Counted from the stretch's first letter, positions 45,324 to 57,725 are shown. The stretch is DNA of 64,000 nt from Beverwykella pulmonaria (GCA_001599595.1 BCHH01000004.1:2864117-2928116), one strand, 5' to 3'. Notes: generated by a model not told the origin, from the letters alone. Made by a program: numbers and translations.

Positions 45324-47033
45324 TCAATTCTTCGACTTCCTCAGCGTGCTCGGATGCGTGGGCGGCCCATCGCGCCCCACACTCTTCAAATCCTTTAGTA
45401 TGATCCTCAAATGGTTCTCCCGATTCTCATTTCCCTGCCACTTGACTGCCTGGCTATAGTACATCATATCCCATGCATCGTCCGTCATATTCTGCAGCAG
45501 CGTCGGTAGACTCCTCGCCTTTATATAGCTCCTCCACAGAATCCGCCTTACCCCGTCATTTGAACAGCAGTACGCAATCTTGAGGGCTTGGTTGAGGGAG
45601 CGGAGCGCAGGGGAGACGGAAAAGGGGGGGACGAGGTTGATGCGGAGACGGCGAAGTGCAGCGATGTGCTCGGGGTCGTTTTCGGCAATTTTTAGGCGCG
45701 CAGCGAGGGTGGTGGTTTCGGAGTCAGAGAGCGTGAGCGGGTCGGGTGGGGACTCGATGTCGGGGTTTGTAAGGGAGGGTTTTTGCGACTTGATGACGCG
45801 GGCTATGTATGCGAGTTTGTCTATTAAATTTGGGTCCTTCATTATCTCGTCCACTTTGGCCTCGAGGTCCGGGTCTGTGAATTCGCTGTCTGAGGAGGGG
45901 GTTGGGGGTGGAGGATTGTCTCGGATTTTGTTTATCTCGTTGACGAGGTAGTCGAAGTCGAGTTCTTTGTCTTCTTCTTCCGGGGACTCGTTGGCTGTAG
46001 GGTCTTCTTGCATGAGGGCGTCAATTTCGGAGGTGATTGCTTTGCTTTTTTCGTCGTTCATGGCGCCGAGGAGCTCGCGCATTTGGATCAGGAGGTCCTC
46101 CATGTTCTCAGGCACGTTGGGGTTGGCCTCGTCCAGGTCCATGGCTTCTGCTTCGGCGTCGAGCATGGCTTCTAGTTTGTGCATTTCCTCGGTGACGCCA
46201 CCGCCCTCCTCTTGGTCTTGCTCTGCTTTCCACTTGGCGAGCTTGGCCATGTATATCTCGTTACCCTCGAGTTTCTTCTCCAGATCTTCCATCGCAGCCA
46301 CGAAGTCGGGCGTATCCAGGTCCCCACTTTCAGGTAGCTTGCCCCGCACCTTTCGCACATCCTGCTGGAACTCGACCAGATCCGGATCCTCAAGCAACTC
46401 TTGCAGTGCCCCATCAACCGCCATCTTCGACATAGCGGCCAACTCCTTCTCAGTGGGCTCCAACATCTCCGCTGCCTGCCTCTCGATCTCCGCCTTCTCT
46501 TCTTTGGTCTTGATCGTCGCCTTAATCGCCTGCAGCGCTTCCGTCAGATCCGCAAAATTCGGATTTGCAATCAAATCATCCATCAACCGCTTATTCAGCT
46601 CCGCATCGTCGTAATTCGGATTTCTATCTCTCTCCTCCATCATGGCGGCAGTCTTCTGATGCTTCTCCAAATCAGCGCGCGTCGCGATCTGCGAAATCAT
46701 CCGCATAGGTTTGCCGGGTTTATCCAAATCTTGCTCCCACCACGATATCTCAGGCATCCCTATTTCGTCCATTGTGTCGGTAGGGAGAGGTTCTCGGTTC
46801 GACCATTGCGCAGCTTGCTCGGCCTTGAATTCCTCGCGGGCTTTGGATAGAATGCGGTGAGAGAGGGCTTTGGTTAGCCGTGCCTCGCGGTCTTCTTGGT
46901 TGACCTGTGGCTTGGCGAGTTTTCGTTTACTGCGGGTGAACTGCACGGGGAGGTGGGGACATCGTGAGGCCAGGGGGTGGGCAAGCGCGCGCAGGACGGC
47001 GTGGGAGGGTACGTAGGGCCGTAGAGGTGGCAT
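45324..47033 (-). CDS. Acidic, probably mitochondrial protein of unknown function
   Basis: A single-exon 569-aa protein. The first 45 residues are rich in Arg, Pro, Ser and Ala with almost no acidic residues (RPYVPSHAVLRALAHPLASR), as in a mitochondrial targeting peptide. The middle is highly acidic and predicted helical, with repeated short EDPDL, DPNL and NPNF motifs. The last 130 residues are a conserved-looking helical domain with RRLRINLVPPFSVSPALRSL and WDMMYYSQAVKWQ. I do not recognise a catalytic family; a fungal mitochondrial expression or ribosome-associated factor is a guess based on composition. The start is the first ATG and gives the presequence. Confidence 0.82.
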   Translation of the reverse strand: MPPLRPYVPSHAVLRALAHPLASRCPHLPVQFTRSKRKLAKPQVNQEDREARLTKALSHRILSKAREEFKAEQAAQWSNREPLPTDTMDEIGMPEISWWEQDLDKPGKPMRMISQIATRADLEKHQKTAAMMEERDRNPNYDDAELNKRLMDDLIANPNFADLTEALQAIKATIKTKEEKAEIERQAAEMLEPTEKELAAMSKMAVDGALQELLEDPDLVEFQQDVRKVRGKLPESGDLDTPDFVAAMEDLEKKLEGNEIYMAKLAKWKAEQDQEEGGGVTEEMHKLEAMLDAEAEAMDLDEANPNVPENMEDLLIQMRELLGAMNDEKSKAITSEIDALMQEDPTANESPEEEDKELDFDYLVNEINKIRDNPPPPTPSSDSEFTDPDLEAKVDEIMKDPNLIDKLAYIARVIKSQKPSLTNPDIESPPDPLTLSDSETTTLAARLKIAENDPEHIAALRRLRINLVPPFSVSPALRSLNQALKIAYCCSNDGVRRILWRSYIKARSLPTLLQNMTDDAWDMMYYSQAVKWQGNENRENHLRIILKDLKSVGRDGPPTHPSTLRKSKN

Positions 47034-48814
47034 TGCGGTGACGTGGGAGGAGAGTTAACGTTAGTGTTACGGCGTGGTTGGAATGTTTTGGAGATCCGAA
47101 TTATGCAAACATTTTGAATGCTTGGCGTTCGGGGACCTTCGTTATTTCCGATTGGTCAACAGACAAATCAACACACCAGCATCATTTCATCGTTCTCATT
47201 TCCAACAGACCTGGAGGCCTTCCCGTATCACTTCGATGACATGTCTGGGCGACAATGATGCCCTCGCTAGGTTCCAGAGCTGGTTTTCACATCCACCATT
47301 CCACATACCGGTATCCTGTAACTGGGATTACGTGCCTAGTCCACACCCTCTCATAATTCCAAGTTTTCTTTTTGATCTCGGAGGAAGCCAGAGAATTGTT
47401 GGCATTGGGAAGGGCGTGCTAGGGAATCGGACAGATTTTCGCACCTCTTTTTGCTTTTAGCATGCATTTGACGGTGAAGCGAGGTGAAGCGAGACATGCC
47501 TCTTTCTGTTTTGGAGGGTGCCGAGCCGATGGAGCAAAGCAAAATAGCAAGCGAAGAAGATAGGCGTTTGTGAGGCGGCTGTCGACGCAGCTTCGCTTTT
47601 TGAAGTAGGACAGCATTGACTATAGGTAGTCCTTGTCTACACTGCGATGGAAGCTTCGGAATGGGAAGTGAATACGAGCCAAGGCAAAATGCAGCATAGA
47701 CCTTGAAAGCGACATATGAAAAGAGCCCCTTTTCGTACTGCGCTAAGAAGATGACTGATGATTTTTGAGATGCCAAAAAAGACTTGGCAAGGCGAGAGTG
47801 ACAATGCGATCACGCGGTTACGCGAGAGGCTGAAGTATAAAAAATGGGCATCACATAACTCAAGGCAGGGTACCGGTACCGCGAACGTGGTTTAGGATGA
47901 GAAGAGCTCTTCAGGAGACGAGGCATCGCATGATGGGAGCATTTCCAAGCTAGCCACTGTCAGCCCCGAGTTTCAAGATGAGAGTCGGCCGTTCGCGAAA
48001 AGAAGAAACATGTTTCAATGCGGAATCTGCCCTTGAGGCGTGCTGCGCGGGCATGCCAGATCATCGTCGCAGAAAGAGAGAGAAATGTGCAACAGTATCT
48101 GATGTCGACCGAGTTTTCCAAAGGCAGATTGACGATAAGGATACGAGGTTCGAAATGGGATGAACGCCAAGGGGAGCACCCATTCTCCGGGGATCAACAC
48201 ACGGGAGTTTTCCTCGCTACTCGGGCCCTGAGAATACCCACGAGACAAGGCCTCACGCATGAGTGGCGGAGTAAACTTTGAGATGGAAGTTGAGGCGTTG
48301 TTGCGTTCGACAGGGAAGAAAAAGAAGCCTTTTAGCGGGCAGCGGCGCCCCATTAAAATCTATCCATAAGCACGCTAAAGCCCGCGGTGGTGCCACAATC
48401 TGGGATACGGCCTCCCTGTCAACACGGGCCCTGGATTTTGAGGGCAGGCTGGACGGGAACTGCACTGTGATGGCAATAGAACAGCACAGTGAATGCGCGT
48501 TCATTTAGATTCTTGGATGAATTCACAGAGGCAAACACTGCTAATCTTTAAGAAACAAATACCATGCGACTTAATCATATGACGTGGGATCTGGACAGGC
48601 ACCCCAGCTGCGTTTGCAAGGCATGATTCGATCGGGTCAACACCAACACGCAGTGATTGGGGGGGAAATGCTCGGGCCAACCGCAGCTAGCTACACCGCA
48701 AACATCGAGGCCGTCTCTCCTTGACTTCAACCTCACCCACATTCGTTTCTCCACCCCGACTCCACACTCGTTCCGCACCCTCGCGCCGCGTCTTGCGTCG
48801 CCCTCGATGTGAAG
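47034..48814. other. Long intergenic stretch
   Basis: No supported gene. Frames such as 47776-47351 (minus) and 48018-48281 (plus) lack domain-like patterns. The last 100 bp (48715-48814) are C-rich and serve as the leader of the next gene. Confidence 0.5.
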
Positions 48815-50316
48815 ATGAGGGCCTTCTTGCTCGTCGTCCTGTCCGCTGCGTCCGCACTCGCCGAGAGCGTGATCGACTACTCCAAGATTCCCTCGTGCGC
48901 TCGCGGCTGCACCGTCCTCGCGCAAGCGGAAGGCGGCTGCGTCCCTCCGGCCGCCCCAGCTACCAGCCAGCAGCAGTACCAGTCGTGCTTCTGCCTGTCC
49001 GGATTCCTCACCACACTTCACCAATCGGGCGCCATCTGCGAACCTGCCTGCTCTGCCGATGATGCGACTAAGATCTCAACGTATTACAACGACCTCTGCA
49101 ATGGACCCGTGGTTATTCCACCAACGACAACTTCTACCTCGACCGCAACGACGACTTCGGCCACCTCTACTGGAACCGCGACCGCCGGCGCTGTGGGAGC
49201 CAACAAGACGGCGACAGCTAAGAAGACCGACTGGTGAGTAAGAAGCCGTCGCGCGCATGCGCCAGACGCTCGGCTTGCTTCTTAATTAGGCCTTTACCTC
49301 GAATTCATCGCTGACCCTTATTGGCAGGTGGTCTACCCATTGGAAGTGGGTCGTTATGGTCATCGTGATCGCCCTCGCTATTGTCATCTGCTGGGTCGGC
49401 GGGATCCTGCTACGGAGACACTTCGACAAAAAAAGCGACGCCAAGCGTGCGAACATGGCCGCCCACGACGCTCCGTATAATCCTTCTGCGCCTGGCGCAA
49501 GACGTTCTCTCCCTGGTATCCTCAAGGGTTCCTCTTCGCATGTCAACGCCACCCCGCCCATGACTGCAGCGTCCGCTACACACAACAGCATGGCAATGGA
49601 CGGCGGCGTGGGCGGCATCGCTCCTCCTCGCGGCCCTAAAAAGTTGCGAAGTCGGTCAAGCACATTGCAGAGTCTTGGGTTAAGCAACGGCAGCAAGGCC
49701 AATCTGCCGGAGCCAGTCGCCTGGGGTCCTCACCAGTACCAGAACTTCAACCACCATCATTCTTCAGGCACTTCGGTTCCTCCGTCTCCCACTTCGGCCA
49801 TTACTCCTCCCCATCCAGTGTTCCGCAACCGCGAGTTCGTCAGCTCCGAGACGCGATTTTCTCAATACAAGGCCACACCCAACTCCATCTCCGTCGATTC
49901 GCTCAACTACGCTACGCCTGCTGCGTTTGGACGCGCCAATGGAACTCCTTTGAGCGGCTCCACTGAGATTGAGCGACCGCATACTGCGGGCTCTGTGGGC
50001 AAGGGAAAACAGCCAAGTGAGCTCACCTCGATCCGTCAAAGTCGCGCAGCTAATGCATCTCGTATTGCTAGTTTCGCGCAGTCGGACCCCACTCTAAACA
50101 ATAGTATCCACGTCGAGCCTCAACGCGCCGAGATCTGTCAAAGCCACCCCTAAGAAGGTAAAGGACCCGCGTGGACGCGCCAACACGATTTCTCGAGCCC
50201 GATATCAACAGGCTGCCCGGTGTACAGCAGAGGAGTCTCTTGAGGAGCTACGGCGTCTCGAAGCCCTGGTTTTCACCGACGAGGACTTCGCCAAATTGAC
50301 TGAGGCCCAAGTCTGA
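48815..50316 (+). CDS. Cysteine-rich single-pass plasma-membrane protein
   Basis: Three exons (48815-49233, 49328-50016, 50105-50316) give 439 aa. Order: signal peptide (MRAFLLVVLSAASALA), an extracellular domain with eight cysteines (SCARGCTVLAQAEGGC, then SCFCLSG, CEPACSADDA and DLCNG) resembling CFEM-type or related domains, a Thr/Ser-rich O-glycosylatable stalk, one transmembrane helix (VVMVIVIALAIVICWVGGIL, about residues 147-167) flanked by RRHFDKK, and a long Ser/Pro-rich cytosolic tail. The last intron (88 nt, GTGAGC...AACAATAG) removes an apparent early stop at 50153 and joins the tail to an acidic end (FTDEDFAKLTEAQV). The layout resembles wall sensors; a signalling role is inference. 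Confidence 0.84.
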
Positions 50317-52001
50317 GCACGCCTGACCATTGCCTAGGCTAGGCTCTACTACATTACTCACACTAATTTTCCTTACTGTGCATATCTTTGCATTCGCCCT
50401 TTCACTTTTCTACCTGTATTTACTTCCGGACAGATATCTCTTGGGCAGGCGTCATGAAAATGGGCATTTGGCGTAGAGCAGGAGTGGTTTGGTCTAGCAT
50501 GGGTATGATACCTGGAATCTTGAGTGACTAGACCCCTCGGGTTTTGGCTCATGATCTCTACTTTATATTTCCGAGATTTGCCTATTGGTGGCTTGGAGAT
50601 CGGCTTTGCTCCCGTATACTTGGGTTGCTTAGCTTTAATGCATGACTATTACGATTCTGAACTGTTCTCATGGATGTATGCTGTGTGGATGATGCCGAGT
50701 TTCTTGCATTTTCATGTCCTCTTCAAGAGGATGTTCCGTAACTCGTATCACTCTACTGTATCCGTCTTGATGGTGTTTGAACATGAACTCAAGGGGAAAA
50801 GGCTTGGACTCAATGAAGATAGAAGGGGAATATGATCGAAGAAGTATGTAGATGGGAGCGAGGGGCGTGATAACCGTGGAGGCATGTATCTTTTAGTCCA
50901 GTCTACTGTCCCCTAATTATAGGTGCATATATAACTGAGACCATAACACGAGTAGGCAGATACGAGAGGAGCTAGGTGACGTAATCTGTTAAGCACGCAG
51001 TTAGCATTCATGACAAGCACATAAACAACTAAACTATGCTGGGTAGGAGCTTCTATGATAGTCGCACTGCCTTTTATGTGTCGTTGCTAACTATACTGGC
51101 GATCTTTCGAGGACCTTCCCAATGAAATTAGCCTAGCAGCAATACCTCGCCGACGTAGTCTCATGCAGCCAGTAACACAGTTTTTCTATAAGTCTCGATC
51201 CATTCATCGTGCTTAACTCTCCACGTTGCGCAGGAAATAGTGGGGGCTGATGGACTGTGTAGATTGAATGCATAAATTTCCAATACAGATACGGTAGGTA
51301 TGAGGATACCATAGTATTAAACACACAGTTCTTGTGTGGAGGCTCGCGTATCCCTGTGCGGATCTACATGCAGGAACATTCATCAGGCAGGTCGGTCAAA
51401 TCACGTTCCACGCGCACCCTTAGACCCAGCGAATGTGAAGCGGTATATGATGCTTCTACCCAATCCATACTCGATGTATTGCCACGCAGAAAACAAAGTC
51501 ACGGTTAGGTTTGTGCCTGATGCTCGCTTACCCCTGCATGTCGGACGATCACCCCGGATTTCGAAACAAACACGAAATGTCCAGTTGCACGAAACGCAAA
51601 GTCCGTTGGACATGGAAGGCGACAGAGTCAAATGATACATGTGGCTGAACGGAATTCATTTGTCTGATTAATTGAAGTACGGAGCTGAAAAAGTGAAGTC
51701 ATCTGTGCGACGCAAACGAGGCTCTGGGGATGAAACAGTAATTTGGAGGGCAGAGACTCGGAGTTTTATACGAACGGGCAAGACGTAATGAATTGCGGGT
51801 CGGAGCGGGGTGGGGCGAAGAGATGGAGGCATGATGATCTATCTGCTTTGATGAATGAATGCGAGATACGGGTCGGAGCTAGGAGGATAGAGAGGGAGGG
51901 GGAGTATAAAGACAGGATGAGAGTAATCCTAAAAGTGTTCATCAGACGGATACACTTTGACTGGCCTTCAACACCAATACCAATCCAAGACATACCTCAA
52001 C
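50317..52001. other. Intergenic stretch
   Basis: No gene is recognised. Purine-rich tract 51780-51920 lies upstream of the lysozyme start, with GGGGAGTATAAAGAC (TATA-like) near 51899-51913, about 90 bp before the ATG. Confidence 0.5.
51904..51910 (+). promoter_or_regulatory. TATA-like box upstream of the lysozyme gene
   Basis: The TATAAAG word sits 92-98 bp before the ATG at 52002 in an otherwise purine-rich leader, a reasonable spacing for an inducible fungal promoter. The support is positional only. Confidence 0.4.
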
Positions 52002-52684
52002 ATGCTTTCCTACGCCCAAGTCCTCACGCTCGGCTTCGCACTGCTCCCCACGGCTCTCTCTTCCCCAACACCTCTTCAGGAACGTGCTTGCATTGGGCCT
52101 AATGTCAACGCCGCAACCATCGCCCTGATCAAGGAGTTTGAGGGCTTCGTCGCTTCTCCCGCGCCCGATCCAATCGGCCTCCCGACCGTCGGGTATGGGC
52201 ACCTTTGCAAGACGAGTGGATGCAGTGAAGTGCCATATTCATTCCCATTGACGACAAGCACGGCGAGTCAATTGCTGGCCGATGATTTGAAGGTGCGCTC
52301 TCTCACCCTTCCACTGCGATCACTTTACCTTTTCTCCCTTGCATTCCCCGGTAATATGCCCCAAACATCACACTAACTTATCATTTGCAGTCCCCCCAAC
52401 AAGCCATCACCCTCGACACCGCCTCGTCGGTCGTCCTGAACGCGAACCAGTACGGGGCCCTCGTATCCTGGGCCTTCAATGTCGGCAACGGGAATGTTGC
52501 TTCCTCGACTCTGATCGCGAGACTGAATGCGGGTGAAGACGAGGCTACTGTTATCGCGGAGGAGCTGCCAAAGTGGAATAAGGCTGGTGGGAGTACGCTC
52601 CCCGGGCTGGTTAGGAGGAGGGCCGCCGAAGTGAGTCTGGCGCAGACGGCGACGAGTGTGGGTGCGCTGCCTGTGGGGTGCTAG
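52002..52684 (+). CDS. Secreted GH24 (phage-type) lysozyme
   Basis: Two exons (52002-52292, 52391-52684), 98-nt intron, 194 aa. A signal peptide (LTLGFALLPTALSSP) precedes the GH24 core: LIKEFEGF carries the catalytic glutamate, PDPIGLPTVGYGHLC the Asp and Thr of the active site, and SWAFNVGNGN the C-lobe signature (usually FNVG.G). GH24 enzymes cleave the MurNAc-GlcNAc bond of bacterial peptidoglycan. Secreted fungal GH24 muramidases are known, and the family's main home in phages and bacteria suggests ancient transfer; here the gene has a fungal intron and a signal peptide. Two cysteines near CKTSGCSE may form a disulphide. Confidence 0.9.
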
Positions 52685-53980
52685 GCAGGCGGTGGGGATG
52701 TTAAGGGGCGAAAGAGAAAATGAGTGGGTAAAGACAGGAGTTTAGGCGGCATTGGGAATCAGGAGCAGGCATGGTAGGCATGGTAGACATGTTATCCGGA
52801 GCATTCTTATTGCATCAGTACCTTTCTGCATCTATAGCTTATTTCATGAAGTCGTTTTCCTGTGAAAAGATTGTGAGTACGCGACGGTTACCGATGCCTT
52901 GAAATGCGGAGAAGAGCGCAACCGAATCGCACCGAAAAGTCCCGCTTGACCCACCGCCGAAGGCGAAGCTTTAGATATCTCTTGGTGTTGACCGGAAACG
53001 CGGAAGAGGAGGGAAAATGAAGTCCTAATGGGTGTCAGACAAGGTGGATGGTTGAGGGGTAGGAAATGCGGGGACTCGCGATGCAGGCACTAAAAGCCGC
53101 CCCTAAAACACGACCGCACGTGCCCTCAGCCCTACGTTCCTCCAGTGCCACGACAGACCCCGACCTATTCCATCGCGCTTATCAATTGATATCCCTTTGT
53201 ACCCTTCTACTGACACGACTTCGCTTCATTCGGCTATTGGCATCTCTATTTATCGGAGTGCGCGGTCACGTAATATGGACGAGATAAATCAGGGACTGAG
53301 TTGATTTAGAAGCTATGGAAATCGACGAGCATATATATCTAGCCATGACTAATCGAGACATGTGACTAAGCGCACAGTGCACGTGATATCCAAGATCATG
53401 TGGTGCACGTGATATTCACGTGATATACCGTGATACTATTCCTAGTATGTGAGCTGAGGGATGCAGCGACTACTTGTCGATGACGTAGCGTCATGCAACC
53501 TTCCAACATGCGATTTTTCCACAATTCTACACCCGCAGCAGGCGGGATAGAAACGAGAGAGATAAATGCCGGATTCTGCCAACAATTTCGTCCGTTTCCG
53601 AGCCACTTTGACTCTCCCGCACCCATCCACGACCATTCTGACGAGTCGACAACTCCAACTCAGTGCCCAAACACTATGAGCGGCACAAAGAACCCCATAC
53701 TCCCCACAATACGCCGCTGTTAGCTGCCATTTCCCCGCATTAAATGCATTGCCCAGGGCTTAGCTTCAGCCATGCCTCGCATCCGCGTCTTTGGAGAGCC
53801 TAGTCGTGATGCTAGCATGCCGTAAACTATGCGCCGAGCGATTGCCGCGAGGTCTTAAACGCCCTGCACATCCCCCACACCCAGAATTCCCCAGATTTGA
53901 TTACTTGTGTCCTCGCCCGCGGCTTTAGCAGATCAGTAAACATCCGAGCGCGTGCAACCCCCAGCTCTATCTGACCCGTC
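52685..53980. other. Intergenic, holds the second 185-bp element
   Basis: Contains the element at 53251-53435. No other structure or gene is seen. Confidence 0.55.
53251..53435 (+). mobile_element. 185-bp non-coding element, copy 2
   Basis: Same length as and nearly identical sequence to copy 1 at 33221-33405, in opposite orientation. Perfect 5-bp target-site duplication CTATT at 53246-53250 and 53436-53440. It has the same TATC...GATA ends, CACGTG hexamers and TATATAT box. It sits in intergenic DNA about 570 bp downstream of the lysozyme gene. Confidence 0.87.
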
Positions 53981-55812
53981 ATGGACACCGAAAAGGCAGA
54001 AATCGAGCAGCGAGAGACGGAACCCAGGACCTTGGGGGAGCTAAAGCAGGTCACGACCGTCGATACGGTGCATCAAGATGAGGCCCTGAAAGTCCTAGCC
54101 GGGTACGCGGGAGACCAGACCTGGACGCCAGAAGAAGAGAAGAAGTTGGTTCGAAAGATCGACCGGAAGCTCGTGTCGATGCTGTGCATCACATACGGCC
54201 TGCAGTACTACGACAAGGCCATGCTGTCCCAAGCGGTAAGTGCATCTGGGTTTCACAGAGACACTTGTCATCAGAGCCAACTAACACTCACAGGCTCTCT
54301 TTGGTCTGCGGTCAGACTTGCATCTCAGCGTGGGCAACCGCTACTCCTTTTCGGCCAGTATTTTCTACCTCGGATTCATAGTTGGCTCCTATCCCGCTAT
54401 TCTCATGGCGCAACGTTGGCCCATCGAGCGAGTGGCAGCGGGCATCGTCTCTGTTTGGGGGGTGTGCTTGATGCTCTCTGCGGCATGTCACAACTGGCAA
54501 GGCTTTTATGCCCAGCGCTTCTTCCTGGGATTCCTTGAGTCGGGTGTATCGCCCATGTTCATGCTTGTTGTTGGTAGCTGGTACAAGAAACCCGAACAAG
54601 CTTTGCGGATGGGCGCTTGGTATTGCTGCACTGGATACGTCTCAGCGGTCTCTCCTCTGATCAACTACGGCCTCGGTCACATCAAGGGCTCGCTCGCTAG
54701 TTGGCGATATATGTATATCGTCGCAGGCGCTATCACGATACTCTGGGCTGTTTGCATCTACTTCTTCCTGCCCCCGGACCCAATTCGTGCCAAAGGCTTC
54801 AACGATCGTCAGCGTTATATTGCCGTTGCTCGGATGCGAAAAAATAACTCCGGTGTTCGGAACACCCACTTTAAGATCGAACAGCTCTGGGAGTCTCTCC
54901 TCGATATCAAATTCTGGATCATCTTTGCGACGGCATTTTTAATGATGATCGCCAACGGACCGGTGTCGTCCTTCATTCCCATCATCATCTCCGGATTTGG
55001 CTTCAACAGCTTGAACTCCCTTCTGCTGGTAAGTCTCGAGGGGCTGATACGCATGTCTTGTGTCAAAGTCAACGAGGGGAATAAGTCAACTCGAAGTGCT
55101 TTTTCAGGGCATTTCAGACAACCTCAGACATCTCAGACCAATAAACATGGCATAACTTAAGCACCCGAACTTCTTCTCTCCCTCTACTTTAAAGAACGAG
55201 ACTGACTTTGTCCCTCCAACAGACCATGCCTGCGGGAGTTGTTATTGGAAGCATCGAACTTGGGGTGCCTTACCTCGCATATCGAATCCCTGGAATTCGA
55301 ACCTGGCTCATCGCCATCAGCCAGCTCGGCACCATCATTGCATCGATCCTTCTTTGGCAGCTCGACCGCTCCAACAAGGGAGGCCTTCTTTTCGCATGCT
55401 ACATTCTGGCTTCGTTTGGTGGCGGCTACGCTGTTTTGATGGGCTTGCAAATTGCTAACACAGCGGGGTACACTAAGCGTTCAGTAACTTCGTCCGGCAT
55501 CTTTGTTGGGTATTGCCTTGGTAAGTCATGCTTTCTTTCCTTTTAGCTCGAGCGATGATGCTGATTCTGCGCCTAGGCAACTTCGTCGGCCCTTTGTTGT
55601 TCAAGCCAGCAGATGCACCTGTTTACGCGCCGGGCTTCATCGCTGTTCTGATTACTGCAATCGTTGCTGCTGCTCTTGCCGTCGTCTACCGCTTTGTTTG
55701 CATTTGGGAGAACCGGAAAAGAGATAGGACTGGTACGATGGAAGGCTTCGAGCATGCCTACGAAGATGATCTTACCGACAAAACGAATCCGCAGTTCAGG
55801 TATACGTTGTAG
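53981..55812 (+). CDS. MFS permease of the Dal5/anion:cation symporter type
   Basis: Four exons (53981-54235, 54294-55028, 55223-55520, 55577-55812) give 507 aa with about 12 hydrophobic helices. The N-terminal signature RKIDRKLVSMLCITYGLQYYDK in the first cytosolic segment and helix 1, LGFIVGSYPAILMAQRWP in helix 2 and QRFFLGFLESGVSPMFML in helix 4 are characteristic of the allantoate (Dal5)/tartrate-transporter-like family, which imports organic anions, ureides or vitamins such as nicotinate. The substrate is not predictable from sequence. Intron 3 is 194 nt, longer than the others. The cytosolic tail ends in an acidic YEDDLTDKTNPQFRYTL typical of this family. Confidence 0.9.
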
Positions 55813-56539
55813 CTTCCTTCGGCTTCATGCATCGACTTCGACAGCCGAACACGCAAGTAGTGGAATTTGGGTGGACTTTTTCTCAGCGTTTGCGTAGAAG
55901 GTACACCAATTCATGTGATCTCCAATGCCCCGGAAGGATTCCGATCCCACAATATTCGCATCCTTTGACATGTTGTCTTTCAGTCCATTGAAAAATCATG
56001 TGACAACAGTCTTCGTAGTGGGTGATGTATGGTTATTGGGTGCTATTATTTCAGGGTGAGCGGTTCGAAGCCCGTCCTAGCTTTGCGTCTGTCTTGATAG
56101 TAAGATGTGAGAGGATGTTCAAGCTGATCTGATCCCCGCTTGCAATTATCTCGACATATACCCTCTTAAGAATCTATTGGATGTAAGAAACTACCTTAGA
56201 AAAATAGCAGCTTCTTTATTAACAAATACTATCTTAAACAATTAGACAGCGTTTTAGCTACCGATTTTAGACGCTTGCTGACTTGCCGCAAAACCCCCCT
56301 AAACGCGCGGGCGCTCAGCAAGCTTCCACTAGGCACAAAACAAATATTATGCTTACTATGTTCTGAACATGTTCAGGACATCTTTATAACGTATTTAAAT
56401 CCTTTTGTAAACATATTTAGAAAAGCATGGAACGTGTTTATAATGTGTCCAACTAATTGTTAATACATGCTTCCAGCTCTACGCAGGTAGATTTCGCAGT
56501 TCTAAACATCCGAGACGTCTTACTAACACTAGTCACGCT
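55813..56539. other. Intergenic, AT-rich relic DNA
   Basis: No coding frame. AT-rich (56160-56470), adjoining a decayed gene, which suggests mutated repeat-derived DNA, but no element ends were found. Confidence 0.45.
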
Positions 56540-57725
56540 CAGGTGGCTACATCGGATTGTTTAATCATGACGACACTGACTGTGATCACGTATACTAGAA
56601 CTTCCTCAACGGCTGGTTCGCTTACAAGCAGTGGCTTACTACTGATCTCAGGAAGCGATTTAATACTCTAGTTGACGCTCTCAACACACTCATTAAATCA
56701 GTAGCCGAAGAGCTCGGGTCTTGGGGTGTAGTCTACGTTGATGGCTACGATGCGGGAATCAACGATAACCGCTTCTGCGAACACCGCGAACCGAATTGTA
56801 TTCATAGCAACAAGAACCAGGACAAGGATATAGACACCAATATATGGTCGTACAAAAGCCCATGGGTTGACAAGCATGTTCCTTGAACTATCCGCAATGA
56901 TGGCGAGGGTAGTGATCGATCCAAGATATGCACATCAGATGCGGAAAACGAGGAAAATCCAGACGGTGGCCAAGATCAGACCGACGACGTTGACAAACTT
57001 CAAAGAATTGCAGATATTCTGGTTCCCAACCCAGAGAAACGCCAAAAAATAAAAGACAACAAGGATCTAGCTCCATAGAATATCAGCGACGGCAACTGGG
57101 ACCAATACGACAATGTGTTTGAGATGATGCAAGACCGGCCAAGGTCAAGTGGGTTTACGACTATAGATACCGTATGTTCCACCCGAAGAAGTCCGGCTAC
57201 CTGTTCTTCGCTAACAGCTGGATGGAGAACAAAGCAAACCGAGAGTTGGAAGAACCTTCACAGGGCCATCCTGAAGATCCCAAGCCGACCAAGGCTCTGT
57301 CAATCATGTTCGAGTCCAAGTACGACCATACTGAAGGCGAAGCCCCTGACTGGGTAACTCTCTGGTTTAAGGGAACTTGGCTTTCTATGAGCACAACATT
57401 GGAGACCCTGTGGGATGCTTCGACAGGGATAATGCCTGGCAATTTGAAGAGTCTATGCCGGAGAAAGATGATAATATGCCCGAATGGCCCTCAAACCCAG
57501 AGATCAACCGTGCGACCTTCGAAGGCCAAGAAATTCTTCCCAAAGATTGCTCTTACAGGAATGATGGAACCAATCCGGGCAGACTATTTTGCCCCGATTT
57601 GCCAGACGGAGGTGTCAATCGTAAGGATCACGAAGATCACAAGAAGCCAAAGAAGACGTATGAATGCGGAGATGAGGGGCGCCGGCGCGTGGTCGTCGTT
57701 TATGAATGGAGAATATTAGAGAAGT
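56540..57725 (+). pseudogene. Decayed secreted SGNH-hydrolase-like gene
   Basis: The first part reads a SGNH-esterase-like C-terminal block (FLNGWFAYKQWL, LGSWGVVYVDGYDAGINDNR followed by FCEH), where D and H of such enzymes would lie. Further protein-like parts follow: KWVYDYRYRMFHPKKSGY (57140-57190), a segment ending in DWVTLWF, then FYEHNIGDPVGCFDRDNAWQ and NRATFEGQEILPKDCSYRND. At least three in-frame stops (near 56595, 56884 and 57076) and two frame breaks (near 57140 and 57370) interrupt it. Intact fungal relatives are large secreted proteins; assignment rests on motif pattern only. Confidence 0.6.

Noticed and set aside
45967..46614. 215-aa plus-strand Ser-rich frame inside the minus-strand acidic protein gene
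   Set aside because: The Ser/Ala/Arg-rich composition is the expected antisense image of an acidic coding sequence.
50107..50153. Early stop of the surface-protein gene at 50153
   Set aside because: An 88-nt intron (50017-50104) shifts the frame and gives a longer coherent C-terminus to 50316.
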